Source of the DNA: Thamnaconus septentrionalis
Taxonomy: Eukaryota > Chordata > Actinopteri > Tetraodontiformes > Monacanthidae
DNA: 64,000 bases
Direction of reading: 5' to 3'
Assembly: GCA_009823395.1 (NCBI GenBank)
Contig: CM020507.1
Span: 12,948,001 to 13,012,000, forward strand
Numbering within the stretch: position 1 is the first letter of the stretch; the number at the start of each line of letters is the position of its first letter. The notes under the pieces were generated by a model. The model saw only the letters and a program-made list of their open reading frames with translations, was not told the origin of the DNA and searched no databases. Both the position numbers and the translations under genes were made by a program. This document shows positions 1 through 11,190 of this stretch, one piece after another.

Positions 1-716
1 TTCTCACTCTCTCTCCACTCCACTCTGTCCACTCTCCTCTCCCGCCGTCCTGCCGCACTGCTCCTCCGCCTGCTGACATCAAGCCTTTATCCCTCCCCTC
101 ACGTCTCGGGCGTCTTTTGGCATGGAATGTAATTAAATTAAAAAAAAAAAAAAAAAAGATAAAAACATGTTTATTTCATTTTCTTAAAGAGCCATTGTCT
201 TTTGTGAGTAATTATCAATGACAGAAACAGTGGCTCCCTCTGTGTTCAGTCAGCTGTATTGCATCTCCACCTACAGCTGCCCAGAAAGTGATTTATTTAT
301 TTATTTGTCCCCAACCCAGTTGGGAATGTATCATATCACTAGCAGATTAAGCAGCAACCTCTGAATATCAATTAGCAGAACATATTTATCACTGTTTTAA
401 CGTCCAGCTAGCCAGCGATGGTAGCGTTAGCATTGCACGCTGTCTGTTCGCCACGTTCAGCGTTGTTTATATTGGTGGCGGGAGGGGGGGTTGATGTTCC
501 GAGTGCAGGGGAGGATTAGCAGGCTGCCACATGTCGCACCTTTAAGGTTAACATTGATGGCTGCAATATTCTTTATCACCAGTAGGGGCAGTGACGACGC
601 AAGCGTTCGTTTGTACAATGGCTTTTTTTTTCCCTCATGTCCGATTCATTTTCAGCGAATGTGTTTTGATTTTCTAAATCATGATGCACACAAATCCACA
701 GCTTCCTCTGTAATCA

Positions 717-719
<3 letters not shown>
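1..719. other. Non-coding, no gene seen
   Basis: The first 60 bases are a CT-rich tract. An A-run lies at about 140-157 and a short (ATTT)n run at about 291-305. The rest is unique-looking, moderately AT-rich sequence. No open frame here looks coding. I see no recognisable transposon. Confidence 0.7.

Positions 720-764
<45 letters not shown>
720..764. repeat. (TG)n microsatellite
   Basis: An uninterrupted TG dinucleotide run of about 22 units. It creates Cys-Val open frames that are not genes. Confidence 0.98.
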
Positions 765-765
<1 letters not shown>

Positions 766-2080
766 GCCGCTGGTGCGCTTAATCCTTTTGTTTGAATTAG
801 TCCTGCCCGGATGTGTCTATGCCGGTACAAGTCTTTTATTTCTTCTTTTTTTTTGCACCCGGGTGTGTTTTATTTGGGTTTTTTTTTGCACCCTGATCGT
901 GTTGTGTGGTTGCACGTGTGTGCCAGTGTATGTGTCTCCATACTGTCCTCTGTGTATTCCACTGCTCGGGGGGGATTAGGAGGCATGACTTCCAATTTCC
1001 AGACGCTGCCTTTCAACCCTTCGACTTCTGGAATAGAAGGGGCGGGAAAAAAAATTATAAATAAATAAAATAAATAAATAAATAAATGAAAGACTTAGCG
1101 CGGCTCATCCCGGCACGCAGCACAACAAACCAAAGCAAACTGTAAAGCAGAATTCACATCACCACGGGAAAGAAACCAACGAGTACCCCAAGAGTCGCGG
1201 AAAAATGTATGAATATAGAGTGCTGATTTTTTCCGATCCTTTTCATCCTGGTCCCAGACTGATTTTTTTGTTTTTTGTTTCCTCCTCCTCCCCTCTTCCT
1301 CCCGTTCACTACTTTGCATGAACTACATAAACACACAAATCAAAGTCCACTTTATTTTTCCACCTTCAGCTGACCAGAAGTCGTGTCTTTCCTCTCTCCT
1401 GCCGAAATTTCTCCGTAGTAACCGGCGCGACAGTTGGCTGATCAGCGCCGCAAATTACGCCGCCGTCTGTTTCCTGCCTTCCCCGGCGCCGCGGGCCGAC
1501 CCTTCCAGAGCCGCAATTTTAACAAGTGGGTCGTTGACCTGTTGGAGGTCTGTTGTGCCCACAGTAGAAGGGATCTCTTTTTTTTCCCCTCCCTTTTCTT
1601 CCTCTTCTTCCTTTGTGGGGATCAATGAAGCTGTCAGACACAGACAATCAAGTCGTTTTTTTCTTTTTTTTTCAACCCAGCAGGAAGGGGGGAAAAAAAA
1701 ACGTCTGCAGAGTGACAACTCTTTGATCTCTCTGGGAGGAAAAAAAAAAAAAAAAAGTGATGTGCCAGCTCGCCGAGGGTGGAGGTTGGAGGGGGGGAGC
1801 AGGAGGCGCTGCCAGAAAGAGAATAAGAACAGTAGAAGTGGGGCAAAGCAGCGGATGAATTGATAAAATCATACTCGAAAACCTCATTAGGATGCTTCTT
1901 TTTTTCTTTCATTTAGGTTCTGGGCCCCGCCCGTACAGAAACTTGTATCCTACTTCCAGGATTTGAACTCCTGTTTTGTTTTGTTTTTTGGGTGAAGGAA
2001 AACTGTATATTTTTTTAATGCGCCAGAACGGCTCATCTTTGATTAAAAACGTCAATACATCCATATTTCAAGCAGCCCTC
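765..2080. other. Non-coding, homopolymer-rich
   Basis: This stretch has many purine- or pyrimidine-only runs: T-runs near 845 and 880, each followed by GCACCC; an (AAAT)n run at 1052-1087; T/C-rich DNA at 1575-1620; and an A-run at 1740-1757. A small CpG-rich patch lies at 1420-1510. The Lys/Arg/Glu and Ser/Phe open frames come from these runs. No gene seen. Confidence 0.65.
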
Positions 2081-3380
2081 CAATCTGCAGCCCTCTAGCG
2101 CAGCCTGCTAGCCGTCCATCACGCCGCGTGCACGCAACCGAGTGCACATGGCCGACCTGGTAGGAAATCAATGGCGGAGCAACGGGCGCGGCTTTGATTC
2201 ATCTCTCAGCGACGCAGGCGTCCTGAAAACTTTGTGTGGAACAGAGTGGAAAGCCGTGTTCCGGGCTCTCACGGCGCACTGGAGGATTTGTGTCGCGGCC
2301 GCAGCGGCAGGCTTTAGTCTCATGACGCGGACCTTAATGGACGCACTCGTTTGTGTCTACGTTTGTTTTTTGTTTTTTTCCCCAAAATCTCTTTTTACTT
2401 CCAAACGTGATGGATGATCTCAGCCAGCAGAGCATCTTGGCAAAGCTAAAAATAACTGAGTGGAAGCCCTCCGGCCGTGTTCTCGAGCTTTACTCAGAAA
2501 AAGAAAATAGACAAAAAAAACAATCTGTCTCCAAGTTGAGAGGACGTGGAGTCAGTTTGATCAGGATTGAAAAATAAACAGCCAGAAGCTTCACTCAGTT
2601 GCAGCTGATTCAGATTCTCACCTGATTTCTAATGAGGTGCAATTATCACTTTGATCATTTCTGTTAAATGCAGAAAGCTTTCAGCCATTTGAGCAAAATA
2701 ATATTTTTTAAAGTTATTTTTTTACTGAGGAGATTGATCCTTATCAGCTTATTAATAAACCAGTGTGACTGGTTTGCACTCAGTACTAGCAGTGATGTTG
2801 TTGCCTGCGAGGAGTGCACACCTCCGAATGCCTCAAAGCTTTCCAGGCATCTGTAGGTGTGTCTCAGTTCTTCTGCTTTATCTGTGTGTCTCATTTGTCT
2901 TATATTCCTGGTTGGCTCGGGGGAAACTTTCCACCCGTCGCTGCAGCCTGACTGATTTAGAGACGATAAATTCTAACAATTGCCATAAAATCAAAAAGGA
3001 GTTTTGCGTCCTAATTTATGGCCTACACACTTCACCGTTCTCAGACAAACTCTAGACTTTTCCATCTTGCATTAGCTCCCATTTTCAGTTCAAAATGGAC
3101 AATTTCTACCATTTCTTTGCTAATATAAATCAGCTTCTCAGCTTTTTCCAAACATCCTGGCCCAAGTCTCCACACTGTCCGTCTCCTTAAACGTTCCTTC
3201 CAATGTGAGAAGGCAAACTGCTCAAAATGCTGTCACCATCAGCTACGTGCTTCCGTCCACATTTCTTCATAATATTGCATTGATTAACTCCCTGCCTGCA
3301 TATGTATCGGTCTGAAATGTACAGTTTCACTGAGTCTGTTGCTGTGTTGGAGACGTGAAGGCCACGGTCTCGGCCCTATT
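2081..3380. other. Non-coding, partly GC-rich
   Basis: A GC-richer patch at about 2090-2310 contains several CpG sites and could be regulatory, but nothing identifies it. The remainder is AT-rich unique sequence. No coding frame or repeat family recognised. Confidence 0.55.
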
Positions 3381-3640
3381 TATCAGGCATCAGCACCAAG
3401 AAGGCGTTCTCAAAGGTTCCATTCAGCAGAACCTGCAGCGCCGGAGCGCTGATTGTCGTGCTGCTGAACAGAGATCTGGAGGCTCTTTGTGAAACAGCAA
3501 GTGTGCAGTTCAGGAGCTTGTGTTCATCTCGCTGCTTGAATTTAAGCAGTGGCAAGATGAAAAGGAGCCAAGCACGTTGATTTGGACCATTAGAGAAGCC
3601 GTTGCATCCCCTAATTGATTTGTCTCCTCCTGTATTTCCC
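3381..3640. promoter_or_regulatory. Candidate conserved non-coding block (weak)
   Basis: A non-repetitive stretch of balanced composition. It holds a GCGCCGGAGCGCTGATTG core and ends in a CTAATTGATTTG homeodomain-like site. It has no open frame and no transposon similarity. The regulatory call is an inference from composition only. Confidence 0.2.
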
Positions 3641-4829
3641 CTCCAACAGCTGATGGCTCTATGGATTATTTCAACATTTACAATTAGAATTAAAATGTGC
3701 TTTAAACAAGCAGAACAGCGTCCACCTCAGCCCTCTTTCGTCAACTTGATATAATTGATATTATTAGTAGCAATTACTGTCTTTGCTGATGCCTTCACTG
3801 TTCCTTTCGTGCCAGCGCTGCAGACTGCTGCTCGCCCAGAGGCTTTACGTGCAGAGCTTGTCTTGGGAGGGGCGGAGGGAGCAAAAAGAAAAGTCCAAAC
3901 CATAGAAAAAAAAACAAAACTGTTGAAAACAGTAAAATGTGAGCGATACAAACCAGACTAGCCTGAAAATTCCCAGTTTTCCCAGGATGAACTTATGGGG
4001 TTTGTTGCTGCTACCCCAGTGGAGACGTAGGCCAGTAGTCAACTGGGCTGAGGAGCAGTTGAGATGTTTAAAAATGTGGTGTCAGCAGAGCCTCAGGGCC
4101 TGAGGTTTAACAGTTGCAGTGGAGGGCTGCAGAATCTGCCCCAGAATCCGCTGTGGCCGTTAACTGCATGGTCGCCACCTTTTCTTGGCTGTACCTGAAC
4201 TCAACCAAACAAGTCAGTCGCAGAGCTGCTTGTATGTTTGTGCTTAGGCCAACTGTTTTTTTTTTTTAGTCATTGACAGCAAACCAACAAATCTGCCTGC
4301 CTCCCTGTATTCCATTTGAACTCTGGGAATCAATCGTGATTTGAAAACCAGAGCTGAACGGGTGCAAAATCTTCTCCAGGATCCCGACAGCAAGCGCTGA
4401 CTCTTGACCGGCCTCGCTGTGCTCCAGAGCCGTCGGGCAGGTTGTTCGCACATATGACAAGAAATATCATATTTTTCCCAAGACCCCGAAGGTTAAGTGT
4501 GTGTGTGTGTCTCTGAGTAACGCCGTCCTTGTCATGCTGTCCGTATGTCTGCTGCGTGCACAAGCATATGGTTTGTTTGAACCCGTCTGACCGTGCGCTC
4601 GCCATCTTCGGGAGGCGTCCATTTAAACTGCCTATGGGTTTGGGGTTGGGGGGAGAGGGGGAGTGTTGGGAAGAAAAATCTCTGATGCTTAATGAAAAAA
4701 AAAAGGACCTGGCTAAAGCATCCCCTGCAGCCGCTGTATTATTGTGTCTGTGTTTCCACTTGATGCGATAACACTTAAATGTATTGGACTTGAAGTTGAT
4801 TTATGCGCGCGTTGCCTTCAGGTTGTGAC
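3641..4829. other. Non-coding, no feature seen
   Basis: Unique-looking sequence with a T-run near 4256-4267 and a short TG run near 4498-4510. Open frames on both strands are short, overlap each other and show no recognisable protein. I see nothing else. Confidence 0.65.
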
Positions 4830-5040
4830 CCACACGTAGCGCCGTCGCCCGTGCAGTGGCGGCGGGCGGGCGTGCGCGTGGTGGTGTGACTGTATGCGGC
4901 CGCAGGTCACGTATGGAATAAGGCGGCGCGATTAAATCGATTAAAATCTGTTATTAAATTCACTGCCAGGGAATTTAATTAGCGATTATTATCGGCAGCG
5001 CATCGTTTTAATTTTTTTATACTAAACGTTAGCTAGACGT
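4830..5040. promoter_or_regulatory. Candidate conserved enhancer-like block
   Basis: A CpG-rich left part (about 4845-4915) runs into an AT-rich core. The core packs several homeodomain-type sites within about 100 bases: GATTAAATCGATTAAAATC, TTTAATTAGCGATTATTATC and ATCGTTTTAATTTTT. It is not a simple repeat and matches no transposon I know. Dense ATTA/TAAT cores beside retained CpG are typical of vertebrate developmental enhancers. Conservation was not tested. Confidence 0.35.
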
Positions 5041-6700
5041 CTCTCTTGCCATACGATCTGAGGACTGAAAAATTAAGTGTGGTCATCATGTATTCACTGA
5101 ACAACCTCAAGGTACATTTAAAAGATAATAAGCAGTGTACTGCACTAAATAAGTGCCATAATTGAAAAATGACCAATAATGGACGATATGTTTTTTTTTT
5201 AGCGTGACATATGTGACAGTTTTATGTTTGATTTGCGGTTGTTATGAGTTTGAAACTACAGTTGAGTGTTGCTACATGCAGCGTGAGGCCTCCTCTGATG
5301 TCATCACCCTTTTAAAATAACAACCCATGTCACACATCGAAAAATAGAACCCAAAATCTAAAGCGTTTGGTATTTGATAGTTTCACACCAAAGATGGTCC
5401 AACAGTAACTCACTATTGAAAAACAAATTTTATTTTAATAGTTTAATATGATATTGACATGAGATTGCTGACAGCCACAGTCTGGGTTCAATCAAAGACG
5501 AAGACAGCAAAGCTTAATTTGCAGTAACAAAAACATGACCTTATCTTTAGTGTGATTTGAGTGAAATACTAAATTTATCTGGGCATTAAAAAAAAAAAAA
5601 AATTCCCTTTGGCAACGTTGGATTATTGTGACCAAGGGACAGTAATATGCATTCTGCCCCGACTGTGAAGCCGTTGAGCCGGGCTGAGACGTGCTTGTGG
5701 CTCTTACATCCGTCTAATCCCTGCTCTATTTGTGATAACCACATGATTCACTGGACTTGGGGCGTTCTTAAGCAGCACAACATCGGCATCTCACCAACAT
5801 ACAGCGCGTGAGTGCATCTGGTCGGCCCCGTGTCACACTGAGCCGACCTGGAAAACTGCTGGTCTCCAAATAAACTGGTGAAATAATAATAAGATGAGAT
5901 GATATTCAGCGTACTGAGATGAATATACTGGCTGAAATAGTTTCATTTCTAAGATTCTCGCATCGCAGAATTTAGCCTTAATATGAAGATGAGTGATTTA
6001 CTTTATTTTATTTTTTTTGCGTAACCAGGTTTGTTTGTTTTATTTAAAGCAAATAAGGGGGGAAAATGCGAGCGGCTGGTTGATGTTTGACTCAGAGTTC
6101 TGCTGAGGCAGGCAGCGAGGGGTGAGGCGGGTGAATCCCAGAGTGCCCTGCGAGTGACGCAGATGCCTTCTGACGCTGATGTATCCTGAGCAGGAACAGC
6201 TGAAGAGCCTCGACATTCAGGAACATTCAGAGGCTGCATGCGAGTCGTGATCGTCTCATGACCGCAACAATGGCCGCGCGCTCGACAACCGCGCGCAGTC
6301 CATTTGCCTTGGTGCTGCTTCTTCTTGATACTAATACCTGGACAGCGGAGGAATCTTGATCAAGTCAGCACCACTACTTGTGCATCTGGGGAAGCCAAGT
6401 ATCTCACAGCTTTTTTATGCTGGAATTTTGCCTGGAAATCTCCCTTTTTTTACTTTATAGCAACTGTGATGAGCCATAATTATCCCCTCATTACTTTTGC
6501 AATCAGTGCTGCAGGGATTTATTAAAGGCTGTCCAATTTAGATATAGATGCTAGCCAATTTTTCTACCCTCCTCCAACAGCGTATCATTATCATTAAAAG
6601 GCAAAAACACACATTGAAGTTGCAGTGAGTTCCACATGTTTATGGTACGTATATTCCTGTGACATTACAGACTTTAAATGTGGAAAACAGAGGTAAAAAT
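5041..6700. other. Non-coding, no gene seen
   Basis: Mostly AT-rich unique sequence with an A-run near 5588-5601. A better-composed patch at about 5640-5860 and a GC-richer patch at 6060-6300 could hold regulatory sites, but I have no specific motif to support that. Confidence 0.55.
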
Positions 6701-7327
6701 GTACCAGCTTCTTAGTGCATTCAGGCATGTGGACGTGGTAAAGACGACTTGCTGAAGTTCTAACTGAGCATCAGGACGGGGAAAAATAAGTGGATTGAAA
6801 TGACTTTGAACGTGATGAACGCAGTTGTTGGTGCCAGGCAGGCTGCTGGTCCGAGTATTTCACCAACAACTGCTGATCTACTGGGATTTTCTCCACATCG
6901 CAACCGTTTCTAGAGTTATAGAGAATGCTCCCAAGAAGGGAAACTATCCATTGAATGTAGCTGTGTGAAAAAGAATGTTTAGCTGTTGAGAATGAACAGA
7001 TTGGAAAAGCCGCAGAAAGGCAACATTCATTCAAATAACCACTTTATTAGGATCTTGGTGTGAGTGAGGTAAATGGACTCCACTTCTATAGCTCTTTCCA
7101 GCACCTTCACAGTACCCCAATGCACTTTACAATGGCCTCTCATTCACCTATTCACTCACACACTCATACACCAATAGGTGGCTGCTGCCAGGCAAAGTGC
7201 TGCCAGCCCCATTAGGAGCAATTTAGGATTAAGTGTCTTGCCCAAGGATACAACAGCTGGATTTGAACCGCCAACCTCCTGAGCTACAGTATAGCCAAGG
7301 TATACTTAATAAAGTGGCCGTTGAGTG
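6701..7327 (+). mobile_element. Tc1-like transposon relic, catalytic part lost
   Basis: Bases 6701-7037 resemble the 5' region and N-terminal helix-turn-helix coding part of a Tc1-like transposase family common in fish. The recognisable run is GACTTTGAACGTG, then a GTTGTTGGTGCCAGG stretch, then CTGCTGATCTACTGGGATTTT. Bases 7297-7327 match the 3' terminal inverted repeat (TTAATAAAGTGGCCGTTGAG). The frame is broken by indels and the DDE catalytic half is missing, so it cannot encode a working enzyme. A different repeat sits inside the element at about 7069-7296. Family identity is from recalled consensus. Confidence 0.8.
7069..7296 (+). repeat. Teleost interspersed repeat nested in Tc1 relic
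   Basis: It begins TAAATGGACTCCACTTCTAT and contains CCCAATGCACTTTACA, CTTGCCCAAGGATACAACAG and TTTGAACCGCCAACCTC. This order matches a short repeat I know to be widespread in teleosts. The usual 3' segment is partly deleted. It lies between two short arms that are inverted copies of each other (CCACTTTATTAGG on the left, AATAAAGTGG on the right). Confidence 0.72.
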
Positions 7328-7417
7328 GATCTTCCCAATTGGAGAAAACAAAGGGATCCAAATTATATTCTGAAATAGAGACGATCAGGCCTTTTGGGTA
7401 AAACTTTGGATTTTGGA

Positions 7418-7419
<2 letters not shown>

Positions 7420-7478
<59 letters not shown>
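7420..7478. repeat. (TG)n microsatellite
   Basis: A perfect TG run of about 29 units. With the CA run at 7626 it gives Thr-His open frames on the minus strand that are not genes. Confidence 0.98.
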
Positions 7479-7481
<3 letters not shown>

Positions 7482-7625
7482 TGCGTGGCTCTCTGTGTAT
7501 AGACGGGAAATCATCCCCAGCTGTAGAGATTTGAAAAAAAAATGACACAGAGGCAATGGGAGAGATTAGACGTGTTCTTTTTTTGCCCCCTCAGTGGCTT
7601 ATTAGAGTGATCGCTGCTTGCTCAA

Positions 7626-7629
7626 ACAC

Positions 7630-7673
<44 letters not shown>
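7626..7673. repeat. (CA)n microsatellite, interrupted
   Basis: A CA dinucleotide run with single CACG interruptions near both ends. Confidence 0.97.
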
Positions 7674-7674
<1 letters not shown>

Positions 7675-7852
7675 AGCTCTCTTCCCGGCCTTCCTGCCAA
7701 ACTTCTGAATTGTTAGTGAAACTTAACGGACCACGCAGAATAACATTTCTCCTGCACTCTGATGTTGATCCACTATGGAGCAGCTACCCACACAGTTCTA
7801 AATGCTGAAAGACTCTCTTTATTATTAAAACCCAGAACGTATATCAGTCTAG

Positions 7853-8054
7853 CCATTGTCTGCAGGACCACAGGGGAGGGGGCAGGGGGCGCTGGAGCCG
7901 CTCCCAGCAGACATCCGGTGAGAGACGGGGTACATCCTGGACCTGTTGCCAGTTCATCACAGGGCCGGGACAAACAAGTAATCACATTGAAAAACAAGGG
8001 ACAATGTGGAGTCACCAATCGACCTGACACTCCATGTCTCCGGACTGTGGGAAA
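7853..8054 (+). repeat. Interspersed repeat, family R1 copy 1
   Basis: It contains GCTGGAGCCGCTCCCAGC, GACGGGGTACATCCTGGACC, CCAGTTCATCACAGGGCC, a GTGGAGTCACCAATCGACCT stretch and GGACTGTGGGA. That order is characteristic of a very common fish interspersed repeat, which I believe is derived from a non-LTR retrotransposon 3' region. Two other pieces of the same family lie at 14955 and 50815. It encodes nothing. Confidence 0.78.
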
Positions 8055-8889
8055 GTTCTGCAGTATTCACAACCATTTCAGATTTGACGGACGATGAAAG
8101 AAACTTTCAGGCACGCTCTGACCCGCGCAAGATGCTTCCGTCCGAACCCAAGTATCCCAATATGGCGAGATTTTTTTCTTTCTTTCCTTTCTTGCTTTTC
8201 CATCTGCGAGTGCGCCGCTTAAATATGCAAAGACCCAGTTATACACACCCACATATGCAGAGTAAGGGAGACAAGCGGGCAGATGGACAGTCAGATGGAG
8301 AAATGGCCTGCTGATGAAAGGTGCAGAGCTTGGCAGGCCACCCGTTTGTGCACAAACACATCCAGGCGTGGGCCTACCCACACACACACACACACACACA
8401 CACAAACACTCAAACACTAGGCTGTTCATGGGAGCTTCCAGGCAAACATGTGGACACCCACGGCGCTCACATTTCCGCCCACCGGGATCTGATGGATGTG
8501 TGTGACAGCGGTACCGCCTTGCCGGATGCATTCTTCCGTCTCTCATCCCAACTGTTGCCCAATCAGTGTCAATTGATCTGCTTTCCAGTTATGCAGCACG
8601 AGTTTTTACCTCTCACTGTATTGATATATATAAATATATACAGTACATACATATATATGTGTCTGTGTGTGTGTAAATGGTTTCCCTGTACTTGTTGAAT
8701 CTTGCTTGAAACACTCACACAGTTTTGACCTGGCCAGAACAGTGGGAGCAAAAGTTGTTTCTTTCTTCCTCCAAATATCTGTTGCTTCCTTTACAAGTTC
8801 AAATAGCATGGTAAGACAAGAAAAACATGGGTGGCCACCAAGCAGTATAGGACTCTTTGCTGCATGCATAATTTAACCGTGTTACTTCG
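8055..8889. other. Non-coding with short CA and TA/TG repeats
   Basis: This stretch holds a (CA)n run at 8379-8405 and a cryptic TA/TG simple repeat at about 8625-8674. Between them is unique sequence without coding signal. Open frames on both strands here read through the CA run. Confidence 0.7.
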
Positions 8890-9215
8890 GCAACCTATGG
8901 CGGTAGAAGGTGTGGTTGCCATGAGACTCGCTGTCGTTACAGGAGGATGTTTCCTCGTCCTTCTCTTATAAGATGCTAATCAAATACAAATATCGTCACT
9001 TTTCCAGTCGGGGAAATGTTAAGTGACTGTTAGCTGGCGAGCGCTGACGAGACACCCGTGAAGATAATCAGAGGTCAACACGCGTCTCGTTGTTGGGATC
9101 GCAGCGTGGTGCATCTGTGTGTGAGTCAAAGGTTAATGATGGAGGCCTCGGCGTGGCGCAATGGCCCCGAGCTTCTTGCTAATTTGACTGCCGAGGGAGA
9201 CACCAAGACAAGTGG
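8890..9215. promoter_or_regulatory. Candidate conserved non-coding block
   Basis: Balanced, non-repetitive sequence with retained CpG. It includes GGTTGCCATGAGAC, AGATGCTAATCAAATAC and TTGCTAATTTGACTGCCGAG. It contains no repeat and no convincing frame. Called regulatory by composition only. Confidence 0.25.
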
Positions 9216-10129
9216 AAAACTCAATAAGGTGAACACCTGGGCAGCGTAGTTTACTTCATAGCACCTTTATTTTTGATCCTTTATACCAAAGTCTCTGCAA
9301 GGAATTTTTTTTTGTTTCCATTGAGATAAAATGAGCTTTGGTTGGATTACAATGAAGCAAATCAACCAGATCATGCAGTTGCCGTCATTTCAATGTACTT
9401 TCAACTTATTGATTTCATTGAAATTGCTTTATTGATCAGCCGCTGGTGAAATTTAGCATTTTGTTTAAGGTGCAAATGAATCCAGAGGATGCAAACGGTT
9501 TCTCTGGGGGACCTATTAAGATGGAAGTGGAAATGGGAATAATTACATAGCGGTTCCACTATAAAGCACCGTGTAAAATAAGCTAATGACATCTGTGACA
9601 GAATTATGCAACAATGCAGGATTCACTTCTACCCAATGAGACCCTCGCTAGACCTGCCCACTATCTTCAGACCGGGACCCATATCTGTGCAGAATAGCAA
9701 AGTCTGGACCAGACTGGGACCCACTTTCTGTTTAATGACACATATAAAATGGGCCAGGACAACTTTCTGTGAATTGGTGGGACAGCAAAGCTCATCAGCT
9801 TGGTGGTCTTTCATCTTGTATTGCAATTTCTGCCAACAATGGCGGAAGGCAAACGCAATACCTGAGTTCTACTCTGCCATCTGCAGCAAACTGACACAAC
9901 TGGACACAGCCTGGATTGTTTGCCTGCTGGAGGGTGAAATCCTGTGCGAGCTGACTTTCTTTGTTTTAAAATGAAAAGATCTGTACAAAAAAAAGCATTG
10001 TTAAATCCAGGCCTAGCCTCTGGATCCATCAAATCCATCCCCTCCCCACTTCTTTCGTGTTTCCATTGCCCTCTTCCATTACATACATACCCCAGAAGAT
10101 GAGGTTTGCATTACTGTTGTCCCCCTTGC
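9216..10129. other. Non-coding; possible decayed duplication
   Basis: Near 9670-9735 two short segments share the core GGGACCCA (AGACCGGGACCCA and AGACTGGGACCCA, about 50 bases apart), suggesting an old local duplication. An open frame at 9606-9974 on the plus strand overlaps this but has no recognisable protein. Otherwise nothing seen. Confidence 0.5.
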
Positions 10130-10380
10130 ACAGGGTGACGCACTTCAGATGCCTGTTGCTCAAACATGATGCCAACTCCGCATGCAGACTGGAGCTGTGA
10201 GGGCTGTGAGGCTCCTCTGCTAATGTTGACTAGGTAAACACAAACTGAGGCCGTGGTTAATCCTCAGCTGGCACACAGAAAACTGGTGCCAGACTGAGGC
10301 TTTATGACCTTTCCTCACCACTCGGTCAAGCCACAGCAAAGTCGCTGTCAGTGGGCGTCTCACTATTCACTCTTGTCTTG
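10130..10380. promoter_or_regulatory. Candidate conserved non-coding block (weak)
   Basis: Non-repetitive, mildly GC-rich sequence with CTCTGCTAATGTTGACTAGG and a TTTATGACCTTTCCTCACCA stretch. No coding frame or transposon similarity. The regulatory role is inferred from composition alone. Confidence 0.2.
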
Positions 10381-11099
10381 CGTTGAGTTTCTCTGATGCT
10401 GTGTTATTCTTCTCCATCAACTGTAGCCGCCCGCTCGAGGCACCATGTTAAAGTTTGGTCCAAGCTTCCCTTGTAGGAGTCTTATCTCAAGATTAAAAAA
10501 AAATAGGAATGAGGTGTCTTGAGGTTAGGCTCAGGTAGCGCAGATTAGCTGCTCATTCCAGCTGTCAGAGGTTTAAATGTCAGGATCACCGTGACCTCTG
10601 GTCCTCCATTCTACCACTTTGAAGATAAGCACTAAGATCCTGTTTTTTTGAAATTTGGAGCCTCTTTGCTAAAACGGCTGCACTTGAAGCCTCGTCCACC
10701 ACAAACTCTTTGTGTTTCTGTAGCAACAGCAAAGAGTCTGGCATGAAGTGGCACAGCGTTAAAGCGTAAATTGAAATGGTGGAAATTTAAAGCATAGTTG
10801 TCAGAATTTGTCTGTCTTCCATAACTAATTTAACTACATAAAACCAAAAAAAATGTCTTTTTTGGTTGTTTCACGTCGATTTTTACTCACTTAGGATTTT
10901 CTCAGTGAATTTTTTTTGGCAGTCAAAAACCTCTTAAAGAAAGACAGTCTAAAGTGAACCTGGAGAGAAAGTCCAAGCCTGGTGTCAAACTTTTATACAA
11001 TCATATTGTGACTCTAGTTAATTATCGTGGATAGTTTTAACCTCACAAATTCCACCTCTTGTTTATTTGGGGCTGAACCTGGCAAAAGGCTGGTACGCA
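10381..11099. other. Non-coding, no feature seen
   Basis: AT-rich unique sequence with several A- or T-runs of 7-9 bases. No coding frame, repeat family or RNA gene recognised. Confidence 0.65.
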
Positions 11100-11190
11100 C
11101 CAATAGGAAGCCTTGTTTTATAGGAGCCAATAGGGAGCCTCGTTTTTCATAAGCCAATAGGAAGCCTTGTTTTACACGAGCCAATAGGAA
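11100..11190. repeat. 27-bp CCAAT-containing minisatellite, 3.4 copies
   Basis: Three complete units start at 11100, 11127 and 11154, and a partial fourth at 11181, with an exact period of 27 bases. Each begins CCAATAGG and continues with a GAGCCT/AAGCCT segment and a GTTTT segment. The copies differ by a few substitutions and no indels. Each unit carries a consensus CCAAT box, so the array gives four CCAAT boxes in one orientation at even spacing. Confidence 0.95.

Noticed and set aside
1945..1975. tRNA box-B-like word on the minus strand (GAGTTCAAATCCTGG)
   Set aside because: No matching box A, acceptor stem or cloverleaf could be found around it.
7284..7556. Frames with long Thr-His or Cys-Val stretches (also near 720, 8320, 29610-30049, 42120 and 62400)
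   Set aside because: These are direct translations of CA/TG microsatellites.
11100..11190. CRISPR-like array
   Set aside because: The units are contiguous with no variable spacers, and the host is a vertebrate. It is a minisatellite.
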